Below are positions 1-13,645 of a stretch of DNA of 64,000 nt, in pieces. The notes under the pieces were generated by a model. The model was not told where the DNA came from. It made no database searches and was given only the letters and a program-made list of their open reading frames with translations. The stretch covers positions 15,235,172 through 15,299,171 of the forward strand of contig NC_061782.1 of NCBI RefSeq assembly GCF_022458985.1. The letters are read 5' to 3'. The position numbers and the translations under genes were made by a program. This DNA is from Mugil cephalus (lineage: Eukaryota; Chordata; Actinopteri; Mugiliformes; Mugilidae). The first letter of the stretch is position 1. Every line of letters begins with the position of its first letter.

Positions 1-3000
1 AAATAGAGTTTTGTCTCCTTTTTCCGTAATCAGTGCGGTTGGGAAGCGACTGCAGATTGAGTCATTAACAGAATTTATTTAGAAATAACTGATGTCTTTA
101 ATCTAAAACCTTACTTATTATTATCTTTTCAACAAATCTAAATGGATCTCCTCGCCACGTTTCAAGGTGGGAAGTGGCCTCGAGATAAACGGGGATCACG
201 GAGCATTGTCTCATCGCAGGAGCATCATCCATAACGCCTTCCCTCGGAGCGGCTTCAATTACATTACCAAGCTAAATGCTAGCGTGAGGGGGCATTTAGA
301 GGTAAAAACACAGAGGGCTGCTGTGAAGGTAAAGGCTATGACCAAATGACACACGGGGCTGAGGAAATACAGGGAAAAGAGGACATCTGATCAGGGTAGC
401 CTTGATATTTGCCAGACAGAAAAAAGGACTAAGCTCCTCCTGCCTTCCGTCTCCCGCTACCAGGATAAATCCCCACTGATCGCTAATTGTGTGATTCTTC
501 TTGTCTACATCAACTTCAGCCCGACAGGTTATTTCAGCTTGTTATCGGGAAAACATTTATCCACTTGGAATTATTACTGTGCTAGGGCCTCTAGTGAAAC
601 ACAAACAGCAGTGAATCTTTTAGAGTTATGGTAAGGCCTCTCCTCATTAGATGGCCAATCGACTGGCGGAGCGGAGGGCCCAATCCCGGGCCTTTATTGA
701 GTGTTAAGGAGACACAGACTGACATTTACATCTCTTGCTTTTTCATGACTGGCTTGAGAGAAAATGGCTGCTATAGATCCCGGCTCTGAGGAGCGACACG
801 TAAGGTCAGACAGAAAGACGCATCTTCATCCGTGAGCAATGTCTCATGGACAATATAGCGCATTTGCTTCACGGGAGAAAATAGGATGATGGCAGAAAAT
901 AGAATACAGCAAACGCTCGGTAAGTCGTATGTCATTTTGATGAGTGCACAACTTGGACGCACTGAACAAACACTGTTCTCTCAGGGCAACAGAGTTTCCT
1001 CAAAAAAAAAAAAAAAATAAGCCCAGGAGATGTAAACAAGACAAGTCACCCGGTCTCATCTTCTTTGTATTGACTTATTGAGCAGGAAAAGGAGTGAAAA
1101 ACACTGCTGTGGATAAAGTACCCTCAACAAACCACAGTGGTCCTCCACTTCTAAGGTCCTCTTCTCATTCAGTGGCAATTACAATCCGCACCTGGCAACA
1201 CGCAAGACATCCCAGTGCCTAACAATGTCGCAGAGGCACTCTCTTCCAAACTACCGTCCCAAATTGGCTCTGTAGCTCCGACCCAATTAGGACTGAAATA
1301 TGGTAACTGCATCAGCCATTACGGAGCGGTGGAGACTGTACAGGGAGAACTCTTGAAGGTTAGGGGGAGGGGGTGGGGGTGGGGGGGGCGCTTCAGGAGT
1401 GATATGTTGCGCGAACTTGTGCTTACACAGCAGAAAGGAGCGCCATGACGAGGGGACAGCAGGAAAAGAAAGAAGCAAAGGAGGGATGATAAATAAACAC
1501 CGCTGGATAGATTTCCCGTGGACATACATTAGAGCGGCAGCGAGGGACACGGGAAAGATTAGTGTTTCAGCCCAGACTTATTCATATCAACCTTTCTTCT
1601 GTATCTCCCCATAATAGGGAGGCTATTGTTAAATGCTAATACAGTCCGTTCGGTGCCTAATGTAATGAGCCATAGTCTTGGCTGAAGCTTGCTGAATTTG
1701 CATTATAGCATGCGCTATTTTTTTTTATTATAATATTTCTTATATACATTTCCAAGCCCATTCTGGTTGCCGCATGCAAAAGCCCGGGCATTAAATATGC
1801 TCTTAATATGCAAGAAAGAAAAAAAAAATTGTTGCTCATCAATTTTGCAGGACATTTTAGCCGACCTGGATAAAATAACAAACCGCCTTCTCCCTCTCTC
1901 TTCCAGGACGGCTGGCTGTGGCCTACATGTGCGCCTGACATCAGGGTAACTAATGTTCCCTGTGCTAGCAAAGGATTCTGATTTGATATAAGCATTCAAA
2001 CCTGTCTGCCTTGAGATATGGCGTCTGTCACCCTTCGCCACGATTGATTCCCCCTTGCCCTTAAATGCAGCGCTTGCAATGCACGCCAAGGACACTCGCC
2101 TGCCTGGTCAAGTAATGACAATCGTCTTTAAGGAATAATGGCCCGAACGCTGCTTTTGAAAAGTTACCCGGGCCGCGTGCAATAATGAATTCCCGGCCGA
2201 TGACACATTGATAGATTCCTATTCTTCAGATGGGACACTGTAGCTGCAGTTTAATTGACAAGAAATGAATTCAGGCGGTTGGGAGGGAACGGCAGGGATG
2301 ATATGGCAGTTGGGAGGAAGCAAGAGGGGGGACTAAATTCTGTGTGATCAGCAAGGTTTCAAACAATCATTGGCAAAGTGAAGTCTCGCCATATCTATAA
2401 GTCATCATGTTTTATAGGCCATTAGGATCTCCAGAGAAGGGCCGTGCGGAGACCGTGGCTTTTTGTCGAAATTAAAATGTCAGAGAGGAAGAAATAGAAC
2501 AAAACAGGGAATCTGCAATTAATTACCTGGCCATAAAAATTCAATAATCGGGAAGCAATGCTGTTTTCCGCACAGCAGTACTCCTGATCACAGCAAACTG
2601 TAATAGAATACATTCATCTCTTCAAATTACATTTCTAATCTAAAAAGGGGATATACTCGAGAGGGAAAGGACCTTCGTTGTGAGTGCAGTATACACACAG
2701 CTTTGTAGCTTACGAGCCCGGGTGAACAAAAATACCAATATACTGTATACAGACTCGAATGGAACCTGCTAAAAATATATATAGAATGAAAAAAAAAGCA
2801 AATTGTTGACTCAAAGATTGACGCTCTGCTTTGATTGTGGACATTTTTAATTTTCTATGAGATACATGCAGCTAATAGAGTAGCACTCCATCTTTTTCCC
2901 CCAACTGCTGAATAATAAATAAAAGATATTAGCCCAAGGTAATTGCTGCTAATGATTTTTAGAATGATACACGCCATCAGGATATGCCAATGGAAATTCA

Positions 3001-4316
3001 ATAGCATAAGTGTAGTTAATGTGAGGGAAGATACAGTGTAATGTACGTTTCATGGACTTATTTGTGAAGTGGAGGGAAAACTACATGGTGCTCACTCAGG
3101 ACGAAAAACAAATCCATTGGAAATATAATTACGTGGTTATTTATTACACCGACTACACACGGTGTCCTTCACTTCAAACTCTTCCATCAATGACAAACTT
3201 GTGCATATTTTAGGACATGTGCAGTCTTTAAAATACAGGTCCCAGTTGAAGAAGAAAAAAGAGCAGGATTTTAATGTCTGAATGGCTCTTTAATATTCTC
3301 TTGGCTTTAATGGCTCTTTAGAATTTTTCGGAATAGAATAGCTAAAGGCTATAAAACACAATAATCGATGCTTTTCTCTATGTTCTGCCCAATGCTATGG
3401 TTTAGGCTTTTTGCCAGTGTAATCGAACATGGCTGTGTTGTTGTAGTAGCTATGTTGTCAATCACTTGTTAGTCTGGGGAAATTGTCTTTCACTGCTTCC
3501 CTGCAATTTGCACAATGGTGTGAACTTCTCTTGTAACATACCTACTGGGGAACTGGGAGATGCTTGCTCAGGTTGTAACTTTTACTGTAGTACTGCAACA
3601 CCGAAAGACCGATCTTATTCATTAAGAATGTGGCATGAAACTCTTGACCAAAGGTGTTGGAAAAAAATCCATATCAGGGAAGCAATACAGAACACGAAGA
3701 AATAAGGAAAGAAGAGTTAAATGCACCAGAGTGAAGTACAGTATCAAAATCCAATTCAAACGTTGATGATTAATTGCCAGTTTGGTGCAGGGGTATTGAA
3801 TAGGGATGCCCACTGATCCACTCAGTTGCGTTCTGAGGGATTCAAGACTATATATCTTTGATCAGCATTGGCCATCAAAGATCAGTCATGAGATCCAGTT
3901 TATTGCTGGTTAGAGTTTTGTATTGTACAAATGAACATCTTGTCAAGATCTTGATTTCGAGGGGCTGAGATCAACTCCAATTTACCACAGTGTAAAAATA
4001 CAAAAGCACAATTATATATCAAAAGACAGAAGAATGAGACTTACATACAACAATATAATATATCATAAGACAACACAATAAAAGACAAGTAAACATAAGA
4101 TAGAAATTACAATGTGGTAAGCAAATGTTATGTTAATGATGTAATATAACTATATATACATGTGCATAGGTTAATATCTCCACTCATTTTCAATAGAAAA
4201 TACTTAACTTTGGAACAAAAAGCCCCATCCCCTCACAAACATAACACCGTGTTAGCTATGAGCTAGCTACCCTTAAAATATACAGCATGTTGCGTGTGTA
4301 CTTATGTGGGAAATGG
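1..4316. other. Gene desert, section 1 (no gene seen)
   Basis: No protein-like reading frame, RNA gene or recognisable transposon was found. The small ORFs are low-complexity or random. The stretch contains poly-A runs near 1003 and 1810, and two blocks (about 610-760 and 2090-2270) of mixed high-complexity sequence with homeodomain-type TAAT cores that look like conserved non-coding DNA. It is inferred to belong to the regulatory flank of znf503, because comtd1 and vdac2 lie further along the window. That gene itself is not in the window. Confidence 0.6.
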
Positions 4317-4410
4317 CTAATATAATATAATATAATATAATATAATATAATATAATATAATATAATATAATATAATATAATATAATATAATATAATATAA
4401 TATAATATAT
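4317..4410. repeat. (TATAA)n pentanucleotide microsatellite
   Basis: About 94 bases of near-perfect tandem TATAA with period 5, read directly from the sequence. The surrounding DNA (4000-4450) is also AT-rich. Confidence 0.97.
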
Positions 4411-7400
4411 AACATTTACACAATTTCTTGGGGTAAAGAGTTTTGATAAAAATTGCTATATCTAGTTAGTTAGCTTTGTTAGCATTCCTACCCTGTTCCT
4501 ATCCTCAAATTGACCATGGGTTGTTCGGCTACATTTTGGCGATGGCAAGAAGAGCTAGCTTCGTCCATGAATTACCAATATATTTTTGCCCTGCAGTTTC
4601 ACCCCAGAATTTGGGTTAGGATAAATACATGAGGGTTACTGAAGTAACCAGCCTCTAGAAAGTCCACTAGCAGCCAAATGTCAACTATGAAGCAGTGAAT
4701 ATACCTTTTATTTGAGCCCAATATGAGACCTTCAAAAGGTGGTTTACTTAACAAAAGCAGTTACCACTCTTATGAATACCAAGCTGTTTTCCGGACATAT
4801 TTTATATTGGTTATTCAATATAACACCCAGTTCTTTGAGTGTACACCTGCTCTGAAACATAATCTACTCTAGAAGTTTTATTTAAGTAACTTGTCTCCTC
4901 TAAAAAGTTAGTTATGTATCAAGGTGAGAGAAGGTTAAGGACACTTGGGCACCGACTCTGAAACTCCTTGCAGACATAAACCTCAGGCTCCCACAGCAGA
5001 GGGTGGTCTGAAGGGGAGGAGGAGTGGTTTTAATTTAAGCAATGCAGTGCTGCTATATTTCACCCTCTGCTGTTGTCTCACATTATCTTGGTAAACATCC
5101 CAGGTACTAATATGATATATTTGCGAGCAGGCAGTGTTTCATCCTGCTCTCTGCATGATTGATGAATGACGGAAGGATGAAACAGGGACAGAGATTTATG
5201 GCGCTCCGGCGCATAGAATATGTATGATTATCAGCTGTGTGGTGAGAGCAGCCTGGTTTGAGTGATAGGCGCACGGAGAGAAATCTACTAAATGACTCCA
5301 TTCCCCTGGAGAAGTCCCAGGAGGAGGGGTTTTCTCTCTCTCTCTCTCCATCTTATTTTGGCCCTACTGATATTTTCAGGCATGCATTTGAAGATGAGAG
5401 GGATTGCCACTACAGAAAAATTTACAACCCAAAAATGAAGGTATGCGCGTTATGAATGTAGGCGTTATAACAATAGAAAGAAACCTGGCTTTAGACGAAG
5501 GCTTTTGCTCATAACATTTAAACGCATTTTAGTAATCACAAAGTGACTTTCTCTGTCAGCACACACACTCGATCACACTCAGCTTGTCTTCATGTACACT
5601 TATTAGTCACTGGAAAGGTGTGACAGTCACTGTCAGAGTGCAATGCCGCAGTTCATCTTCTGTTACACAGTAATTCTGTCTAACCCCAGATTTAGTTATA
5701 ATACCCATTGGCATCCCTGAGTGCCTCAAACAGTGAGCTTCTAATTGATCGATAGGACGTCATCATAAATCCCAAATCCCATGCACTTTATTGATCCTTC
5801 CGGAGCGCCCGCCGCTTCTCTGCATACGTGATTGCCCCGGCCCACACACATGCCAAGTATCGGGCATATTTCATCCGCCGGAAGAATTATCATATGCAGA
5901 CTGTATTGTTTTCAGCGTGTGAGAATTACTACTTGCCAGCATGACTGGAATGACACCCCAGAGAGGCCTTCATTTCCTATTCACCTCAATTTATGTTTAC
6001 ACGGGCGTCATAAATAACGCTAATGCACCCAGGCAGGTTGGTCGGAGTGATTGTTTGGACTTGCTAGATAATTTTGGTAATGAACACTGAGATATTTAGG
6101 CTGGAATGTGAGAGGGTCCGAGGATATGTGTGAGAACTGTTCATGAGCGCACTTGCCGACTATGGTTGTGTTTCACAGGTGCTTTAATCTCTGTCGAGAT
6201 GTTTTTTTTTTTAAAAGCAAATCAATTTTTATGTATGTATCAAACTGGGAACATGAAGCTCAATCAATGAAGTAGATTCAGTATTAATGCCAGATGTTAA
6301 GTGAGAGTTCAAGGAGGCTATTTGGATCGACTAGCCTACTTTTTGTATGTATTTTTTTGTTATTATTATTATTCAAGCAAAACTTTTACATTTCTGGTGT
6401 ACATTTTTGTGTGTAGCTATATAAGACCTTGGTGACCTGGATGGTTCTTTCAGTTCACCAGATCTACTTATGACCCTTTACAGTATGTCTTCATAAAAGT
6501 CAGATTCTGAATAATTTTAAAAATCTTTTTATTTTTTTTTTATAACATAGGAATATTTGTCAAGGGCTATATATAAAAGGTTCAGAATAGGTATTACAGT
6601 ACAAATGTAACACTTCTACATGACTACAGTCATTAAGCTAAGGCTATAATTTAAATTTTTTATTCCATACACATACAATGAGAAAACGTTTTATTAGTCT
6701 TATTTTGCTTCTAATGCTACACTCATTAGTTAGCAACCTCCAAGCAGCAAGTTATTCATATATACTATTCATTTTCACTCATTTTCATTCATTTAATATG
6801 TAGAAAATCCGCACAGGTGTTCCTAATGTTCTGAATAAAGAATCCATTAAATCAGGTGTCCCGGCATGCCACGGAGCCGCACCAGCTTGGAATTACTTTA
6901 TTTTAATAGAATGCATCGGGCCGCGCTTTTAATTGCGTCTGTTTATTCGTGCAATAACAAGTCCAAATGTTCACCATAACCTGGCCTGCGGAAATCACAT
7001 CTACCTAACGAACTGCTGGAGGTGGCAGAAGAAAGCTCAAATGAAGCAAATCTCCCACTCCAAAAAAAATAAGTAAAAGTAAGTAATTGAAAAGAAAAGA
7101 ATCTTCCATTCGAGTAACGTGCTCGATTCATATTTCTCCCAGCTCTTTGTTGCTATAGAGGACAGGATGCCAGAAGGGTGAAGACTCATTCTTGAGAAAT
7201 GACTCACCCTGTGTTCATGTGACAGTGGCACGTGTCCAAGCGCGGTCCATAGGGTGAAACAATGAGAGGATTTGTCGTCTCATAATTGTAATTTAATAAA
7301 GATCTCACATGGTATCGGCGGAGTCTGACAAGTTGGGGCCTTCGGGTGCTTTTTAATGCAATTGTTCTGGTCAGGCCGCGCTGTCGCAAATCATGCTGAA

Positions 7401-9106
7401 AGTTGGGTGACAGGTAGCAGAGCTCATGCATCCTTCCTGAGGAGCTCAGAGGAGTTTTGGAAACAGGCCAGAGAATACTTGTGAATGCTGTGCTGTTGTC
7501 TACTTCAAAGACCAATTGTTGCAACCAATTGTTTTAGTGAGAATAGAAATTTTAACGAAGGCTATCAGGTGATCACTGAAGACTTAAGAGACATATTTCT
7601 TCAACTTCATACACCTGAGCTCACGAAGAAAACGACAGTGAAGACAGGAGACAATGATTCAACGTCATCTAGTGTTTCTCCCTAAAAAAAAAAAAAAAAA
7701 AAAATACGAGGTGATGACAATTTGATGGAAGCCATTTCCAAAATGGAGTCTCGGGAGGATTAAACAATGCCCTCTCCCGACACTGACACCGTCACCCTCC
7801 CTCCGCCGCTCTCGTTTCACCTCTCTCTTTCACCGCTGATGTATGGGTAATGTGTGACAGGGGGAGCTCCAGTAAAACCCCGCATACATGCCAAAATACA
7901 TTTTACAAGCACTGCTCTAATCAGCCCGCAGCCAGAGGCTCATAAATTGCCTCAGTGTGTCTGGAGCCGGTGAACAAACGCAGCTTATAGTCCCTGCCGA
8001 GGACGGGATATACAGCAGGCCGCACTCTTCAGGCAGAACTAACTCTGAGTGCTGCTGTTGATGTTTGCGAGTCAATTCAATAGAGGGTGGTGCAACCCGG
8101 TGCCTTTACATAAAAAAAGCATGACAAGGGAGCATAATTTATGCGCCTGTTTAATCAGCTGAGTGCATGTAGGCAAATGTTTGCATATTGCTCGCTGTTT
8201 TAAGTCAAATGTAAGTGTGTGGGCATGTCCCCATGGTTGGATGCTTTCATGTGGGGAGCGTATAAGATCTTAAACGCCGTCATTATATCTGTATTCACGG
8301 ACCACTGGAGGATTCGTCAGGCCTCCACACACACGTGCTCATCAGAATTATCAAACTCCGGCAGGTAGAGCGCGTCACCACTCCGGCTGGGAGGCTGTTT
8401 TGTTCTTTTTAATCTCAGCCCGTAACCTTCAGTGTCCTCCTCTGACAGGAAATGCAGTTTATCAACCGGGGATGACACCGGCGGAGGTGATATATGCATG
8501 ACCGTGCTTCCCCAGATAACTCTAATAACGTGAAGCGCAGTTCCTGCTCTCTTCCTCGTTTTCGACCAACAGGGAAATTCCTGAAGCAGGAAAGGCTGAT
8601 CAAATGAAATAATACTTTGAAGTGCGCGCTTGAATCCCATGGTGACTCCGCCGAGTCCTCAAATGACATCCCAGAATCAAATAAAGGTACCTTGTCATTT
8701 CAGTAAAAAAAAATAAAGGACGCAGCGTCTATCTCTGGTAGGTTGCGTACTTTGTGGAACAAATTTTAGATGTTTTTTTGTTTGTTTTTCTTTTTTCAAG
8801 CTGTATAGTTTTATAGCTCACACACAGACACACTGTGTAAAGTGGGGACTGAAATAATCTGAGAGTGGTGCTTAATAAAAGAACAGCCTTGCTGTGTGTT
8901 ACAGCCAAGGCCAACATGTGTCTGTTGGCCTCAGGCACAAGTGTTTGTGTAGAAAGGATGAGCACATGGCAGAAGTATGTGTGCGCTTTACTATAGAGGA
9001 GCAGATGTAGCCTCTACTCAATATGCACTGTTGTGTTGGGAAGTGGAGATACTGTCTCTTTTCAAATAGCGTTGAGATTGGAGCAAAGTAGCAACCTCTA
9101 TAATTA
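4411..9106. other. Gene desert, section 2 (no gene seen)
   Basis: No supportable gene. Contents are AT-rich spacer, a pure A run at about 7684-7703, and candidate conserved blocks. The clearest of these is about 6845-6965, with an ATTACTTTATTTTAAT core followed by a GGGCCGCG segment and TTTAATTG. Short ORFs here show no domain or composition bias expected of coding DNA. Confidence 0.55.

Positions 9107-9160
<54 letters not shown>
9107..9160. repeat. (ATT)n trinucleotide microsatellite
   Basis: About 54 bases of uninterrupted ATT/TTA repeat. It produces a spurious poly-isoleucine ORF on the + strand. Confidence 0.97.
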
Positions 9161-11243
9161 CTACTGGGCTACATTTAATTCAGCTGAGATCCATTGGGTG
9201 GCAGCACTGAGCATGACCTAAATTTGGAAATTTTGATTAAAAAAAAAGTTAGCAAACAAGTGTATATTTTTCACAAATCATGTGTGAAAAGAGGGGAAAT
9301 TGAGATTTTAGGCAGCCACCAGCTAACTCTAAAAATCAAGGAGAAAACGTGTCACATTTGATGCTACACAAAATGCTGCCTCGCATATGCACACACTGAC
9401 GCGAATCAGATTTTGTGTTGAACAAAGTGCAGAACACACAGTCTTTTAATGACACATTTATAATGGCCTTCACCTTCAACATTTTCTCATTTTTACATAG
9501 CTGTCAAATAAAAGCCCTGCAGAGGAAAGCTCATAACCGCTACGAGAGTATGGGCTGTGTCTATGAAATCCAAGATTTGTTGGTTTTTATTCAGGCAGAG
9601 AGGATAAAGTGGGGTTTACACAATGACACACACATGTACACAAACACCACCTTCTGCTTGGGCAGCCAATGAGCGGGCCGCGGCTTTGGCAGCGCTCTAT
9701 CTTATTTACAGGACGTTTGTTGCACTTGACATTTATCGTGGCTCCGGGGCCATGAACTTCATGCAAACGCCATCGAAGCATTCAATGCCAAGGGCCCGGG
9801 GCCTCCTGTCTCGGCGTCATCACAAGTCTTTTCACGCTAAGATAAATCACTTCCACTGGACCCACGAGCACGGGGAAGGAGAGGGTGGGGGGGTGGGGGT
9901 GAAAGAATGGAAGGGAGCGAAGAGAAGGGCAGGCAAAGGGAGACATGAGGTTCAGGGAGAGAAGGGTGTTAACATCCAGGGAATACCCAGAGGTTAACGC
10001 CAAACCCATTTCTGCCTTGTTAATTGTTGGGTGCGCTCACACAAATATCACTAACCATTATGAAGCATATGGTTCGGGTATAAATGCTCTTTAGATCTCA
10101 GAGGGACGTAAATACTATCAGCACATGATTTGCTCATGGCTGCGAGACGTGAAAGCCCTTCATTTTTCACCATCTGATAGATACGATGTCTTGACCTGGA
10201 GGAGTTTGTGCTTTTCTAAAGGCTCGTGGCTTTTACAGCAAACTGCGCAGATTAATTAAAATGAAGTCAGATATTTTTTTAAAAAACAGGCAGATTCCTC
10301 TGTGTTGTAGGCTGTTGTGATGGGCACTAATTAGCTGTGTATGGGTAGATTGTTTAAGGAGGTGTACAGGGTGCTAAGAATGAATTCAAACACACCGCTA
10401 TACACTAAATGGTAATTGGAGGACGACATTTAAGGCACAAGCACTTGAACTTCAGTATTTCCATTTTGCGCTCCATATTTTTAGTCTGTTATATTTTGGA
10501 TATACAAATGCACTGTATGCATTTATGTTATTTAACCTCGTGGAAAACATTCACACATGAGACAAATATACTGTACACTGGACAGAAAGGACACTTACGA
10601 TGGGTACGCGTGGACCTTGGAGCAATGGGAGAAGGCGGCCCGGTCTAATGAGTCTTGCAGACATAGTCAGAGCTCTGTGGTGGAAAGTCTAATATTTCCA
10701 CCAGTGAGTGGAAATAACCTTTAAAAAAAACAGACAACATATCTAGTGTTTAAAAAGCTCTGTTGCAGATTTTGTCAACACTACAAAACCTAACAGCACT
10801 TCTTGTGATATTAATTCCAACATTTGATTCACTAATTCCATGGAGCTTTTTTTTCCTGCAACACTTTTCTCCACTGTGAAGCCTACAACTAAATTACAAT
10901 GAGGCCCTTTTACTTGTAGCACATTCGCATTGTTGTATTTTCACTTACTTTTAGTACATTATTCTGGTGAGATTTTTTTTTTTTTTTCGCTAGTGAGCAG
11001 CCTTTCTTATTGCTTTTGAATATGTGCAGTGCATGCATGCTAAATGGGTTGTGAAGTTGATGATGTAGTGTGAAAAGTTTATCGTGTTATTTTGCTAGCT
11101 TCTTCTGGAGGTTCCAATTACTTAGTATTAATCTGTGGTTAGTTAATCTGAGAAAGAACAAATGGAAAAGGCTAGTGAGCGACGGATATTGTCAGTAGAC
11201 ATACAAAGGCATACACAGGTCTTGCATAGGTGCATAGGTACTG
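9161..11243. other. Gene desert, section 3 (no gene seen)
   Basis: No gene seen. A GC-richer, complex block at about 9655-9860 (CCAATGAGCGGGCC, GGGCCCGGGGCC, GATAAATCAC) stands out from the AT-rich flanks and is a candidate regulatory element. A purine-rich stretch follows at about 9870-9965. Confidence 0.5.
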
Positions 11244-11819
11244 CAGGGGGGTCGCAAAATCTTTGGTTGATTAAAAATTTTTATATATATTTTTTTTAAA
11301 TTTTCCCCCATAAATTTAAATTTCTTTAAATACACATTAACATGAATTCAACAACATTTAGTGAAGGGATAAACAGAGGCAGAAGACGTTATCTTTCACT
11401 CAGCGCGTCACTCATTCAGCGATACAGGAGCTGCCTCAGCAGCTCACCATTTCACACAGCGCCACACTAGCCAAGTCTTGTCAATCTAAGCGTCCTGCGC
11501 GCAGCAGGCCCCGCCCCTGTCGCTGCTGGCTGCATATTACACGCCAACTCTGTCAGGTTCCCCGCAATTGGCCGAGAGCCTATTCAGTCCCCAGGTGAAA
11601 TCCCAGACTCACACTGCAATATATATATATATATTTGAACCAGTGTATTATTTGAATAGCTTAATATTGAATGCAAAATGATGATAATAATATATATTTA
11701 TAAATAGCACTAGGCCAAGTTTGATAGAACACATATAGTAGGTAGCAGGTCCCTACTTAATCTCTCCGTTTCTCTATCAGTTTGGGGATTCTTGGCCTGA
11801 AAGACATTGAAGACCCCTG
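11244..11819. mobile_element. hAT-like non-autonomous DNA transposon (probable)
   Basis: The segment starts with CAGGGGGGTCGCAAAATC and ends with TTGAAGACCCCTG. The termini are short inverted repeats of the CAGGGG type used by hAT elements. Inside are a CG-rich patch (11500-11580) and AT microsatellite (11621-11633), with no transposase frame, so it would be a non-autonomous copy. I could not find a convincing 8-bp target duplication. Assignment rests on the termini and on the 'gaccccc'-type ends known from fish hAT families. Confidence 0.45.
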
Positions 11820-13483
11820 CATTAATGTATATCTTCATCTCATGAGAGGTGATAACAGAATGAGAAGAACATGCGATGAACAGCACATGATAAACATGCC
11901 ATGTGCCTTAAAACAAAACTCTGCAGAGACAGATTTCAAAAGACAACAAAAAGAAACTGTAAGACAGACCCTCTGTATATGGTCCTATTAGAGGTAGCAC
12001 AGTGCAAGCCCTAATAGTGGTACACATAAAATAAAAATGGATTCTTATTCAGAGAATGATGAATACCCGCATGGTGCACACCAAATCCTCCTCGCAGCTC
12101 TCAAGGTAATATATCTGCAAGCAGTCAGCCCCAAATTATAAATTAAACATCTCGCAGATCCATATGATTGATCGTAGGTTATTGACAATAATTTACAGAC
12201 TTGGTTTTCAGATGCTTTTAACTTTGCTGTGGCAGTAATTCACAAAGCGAGAAAAGAAAAAAATAAAAAAATAATGAGAACACGACTGTAGTATTTCTTC
12301 AAGCCGAGTGGCAGCGCAGTAGCTAAGTGATATGGAGGGGTAAAAAATTAGATAGCTGATAAAAGCTCATTGATTCTGATGCTTGATGTTCTTGGAAAGG
12401 CAAAAAGGATGACACTGAAGAATTCGCTCCAGGCTGCCTTCTGAGCATCTCGCAGTGAGAGTGCTACAGAGGTCTGACTCAGATGCAATGTAAAAAAAAA
12501 AAAAAAAAGAACCCAAACTGATAATAATTTCAGCAAGTACTCACCCAAGGCAAACAGCCAAGAGACAGCACAAAGCACAAGAAGCCCTCTTCAGCGCATT
12601 CACGCGAAAAAGGCTCCGCGCTATGTGCAAACAAAACGCGCCGGGAAGCAGCAGACACGACGGCTTTGGGAAATAAAATTAATGATGGCGATGTTTTATT
12701 GATTGCGGTCCTGGATAAAGATAGTCCCGCTATCGAGTGACATTTGATATGTGGATTTTACATCATGACCTGTATTTGTGTCAGGGTTCATTAGGCCTTG
12801 CTCCTCCAAAGGTACGGCTAATCTCCACAGAGGCTATTTCTAGCGCTGTGTGACACTGATGACGCTGACAGCAATCACCTTCCCACATCACAGCCACTGC
12901 AAAGGTCAGACCAAATGAGAGGGATGTGTAAGCAAGGCCTGTCCTCCTGCCACTGCCTGAACTGGCCTCAGGCACTCCGGCTGATGAGGCCTAAACATCA
13001 GCTCAGGGTCATTATTTCAACTAGCGAAGCACTTAAACTCTTTACTCCACGTCTCTGAGGACACTGCTGAAGCCAGGTAGATGAGGGAGAGAGCAAGATA
13101 GGGTTCGGTCCCCTAAGTATGGAGGACAATTTTTTTATTTTATTTTTTTTCCATCTCCCGTCTCCTGGTGAATGTAATTCCTGCACACCCTGGGCGATTA
13201 ATTAATTACAAAGCTGGCTGGGTATCAAAGGTAAATGATTTAATTATATTCACTACGTCTTTGCTAAGAAGCCAACTGTCAGACATTGGTAAGTGGGGCT
13301 GTGGGCCTCTGCAGCGCCTGAGGGGTGCATGTGGATGGAGGTAAAAGTGTGTGTGTACGTTTGTGTTTGCGGTGAATGCGTGTCCTTTTGCATAAAAAAG
13401 AAAAGCAGGAGAGGGTTTCAGTGCACACTTAGTAAATGTGTTAGCAGCAATCGTCACAGGCAAAACTACAGGATAACTTGTCT
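11820..13483. other. Gene desert, section 4 (no gene seen)
   Basis: No gene seen. About 12600-12790 is a complex block (AAATAAAATTAATGATGGCG, TTTTATTGATTGCGG) that resembles conserved non-coding DNA. Other contents are A/T runs at about 12493-12508 and 13130-13150. Confidence 0.5.
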
Positions 13484-13645
13484 GAGAAGGTTCTCAGTCA
13501 TCTAGGTCATGGTAAACCAAAAAACATGTTGAATAAAAGCAACTGGACTTGTAGAATTTCTCAAAGACGTTTCCCACTCACCCGGGTAACTTCCTCAGTT
13601 CCTTCTCAGTTCTTCAAACAAAGCTCTCCAAGGGTGTAGGTACAC
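13484..13645. mobile_element. Fragment of an interspersed repeat (retroelement-like)
   Basis: The sequence from CTGAGAAGGTTCTCAGTCAT through GACGTTTCCCACTCACCCGG to TTCCTCAGTTCCTTCTCAGT matches a dispersed fish repeat that I recognise by its 'caactggact ... gacgtttc ... cttcctcagttc' pattern. It is short and has no coding capacity. The class (LINE or Penelope-like 3' end) is uncertain. Confidence 0.5.

Noticed and set aside
7037-7524. Overlapping minus ORFs of 62-106 residues
   Set aside because: No family resemblance, and they lie in AT-rich spacer beside candidate non-coding elements.
9033-9221. ORF with a run of isoleucines
   Set aside because: Translation of the ATT microsatellite.
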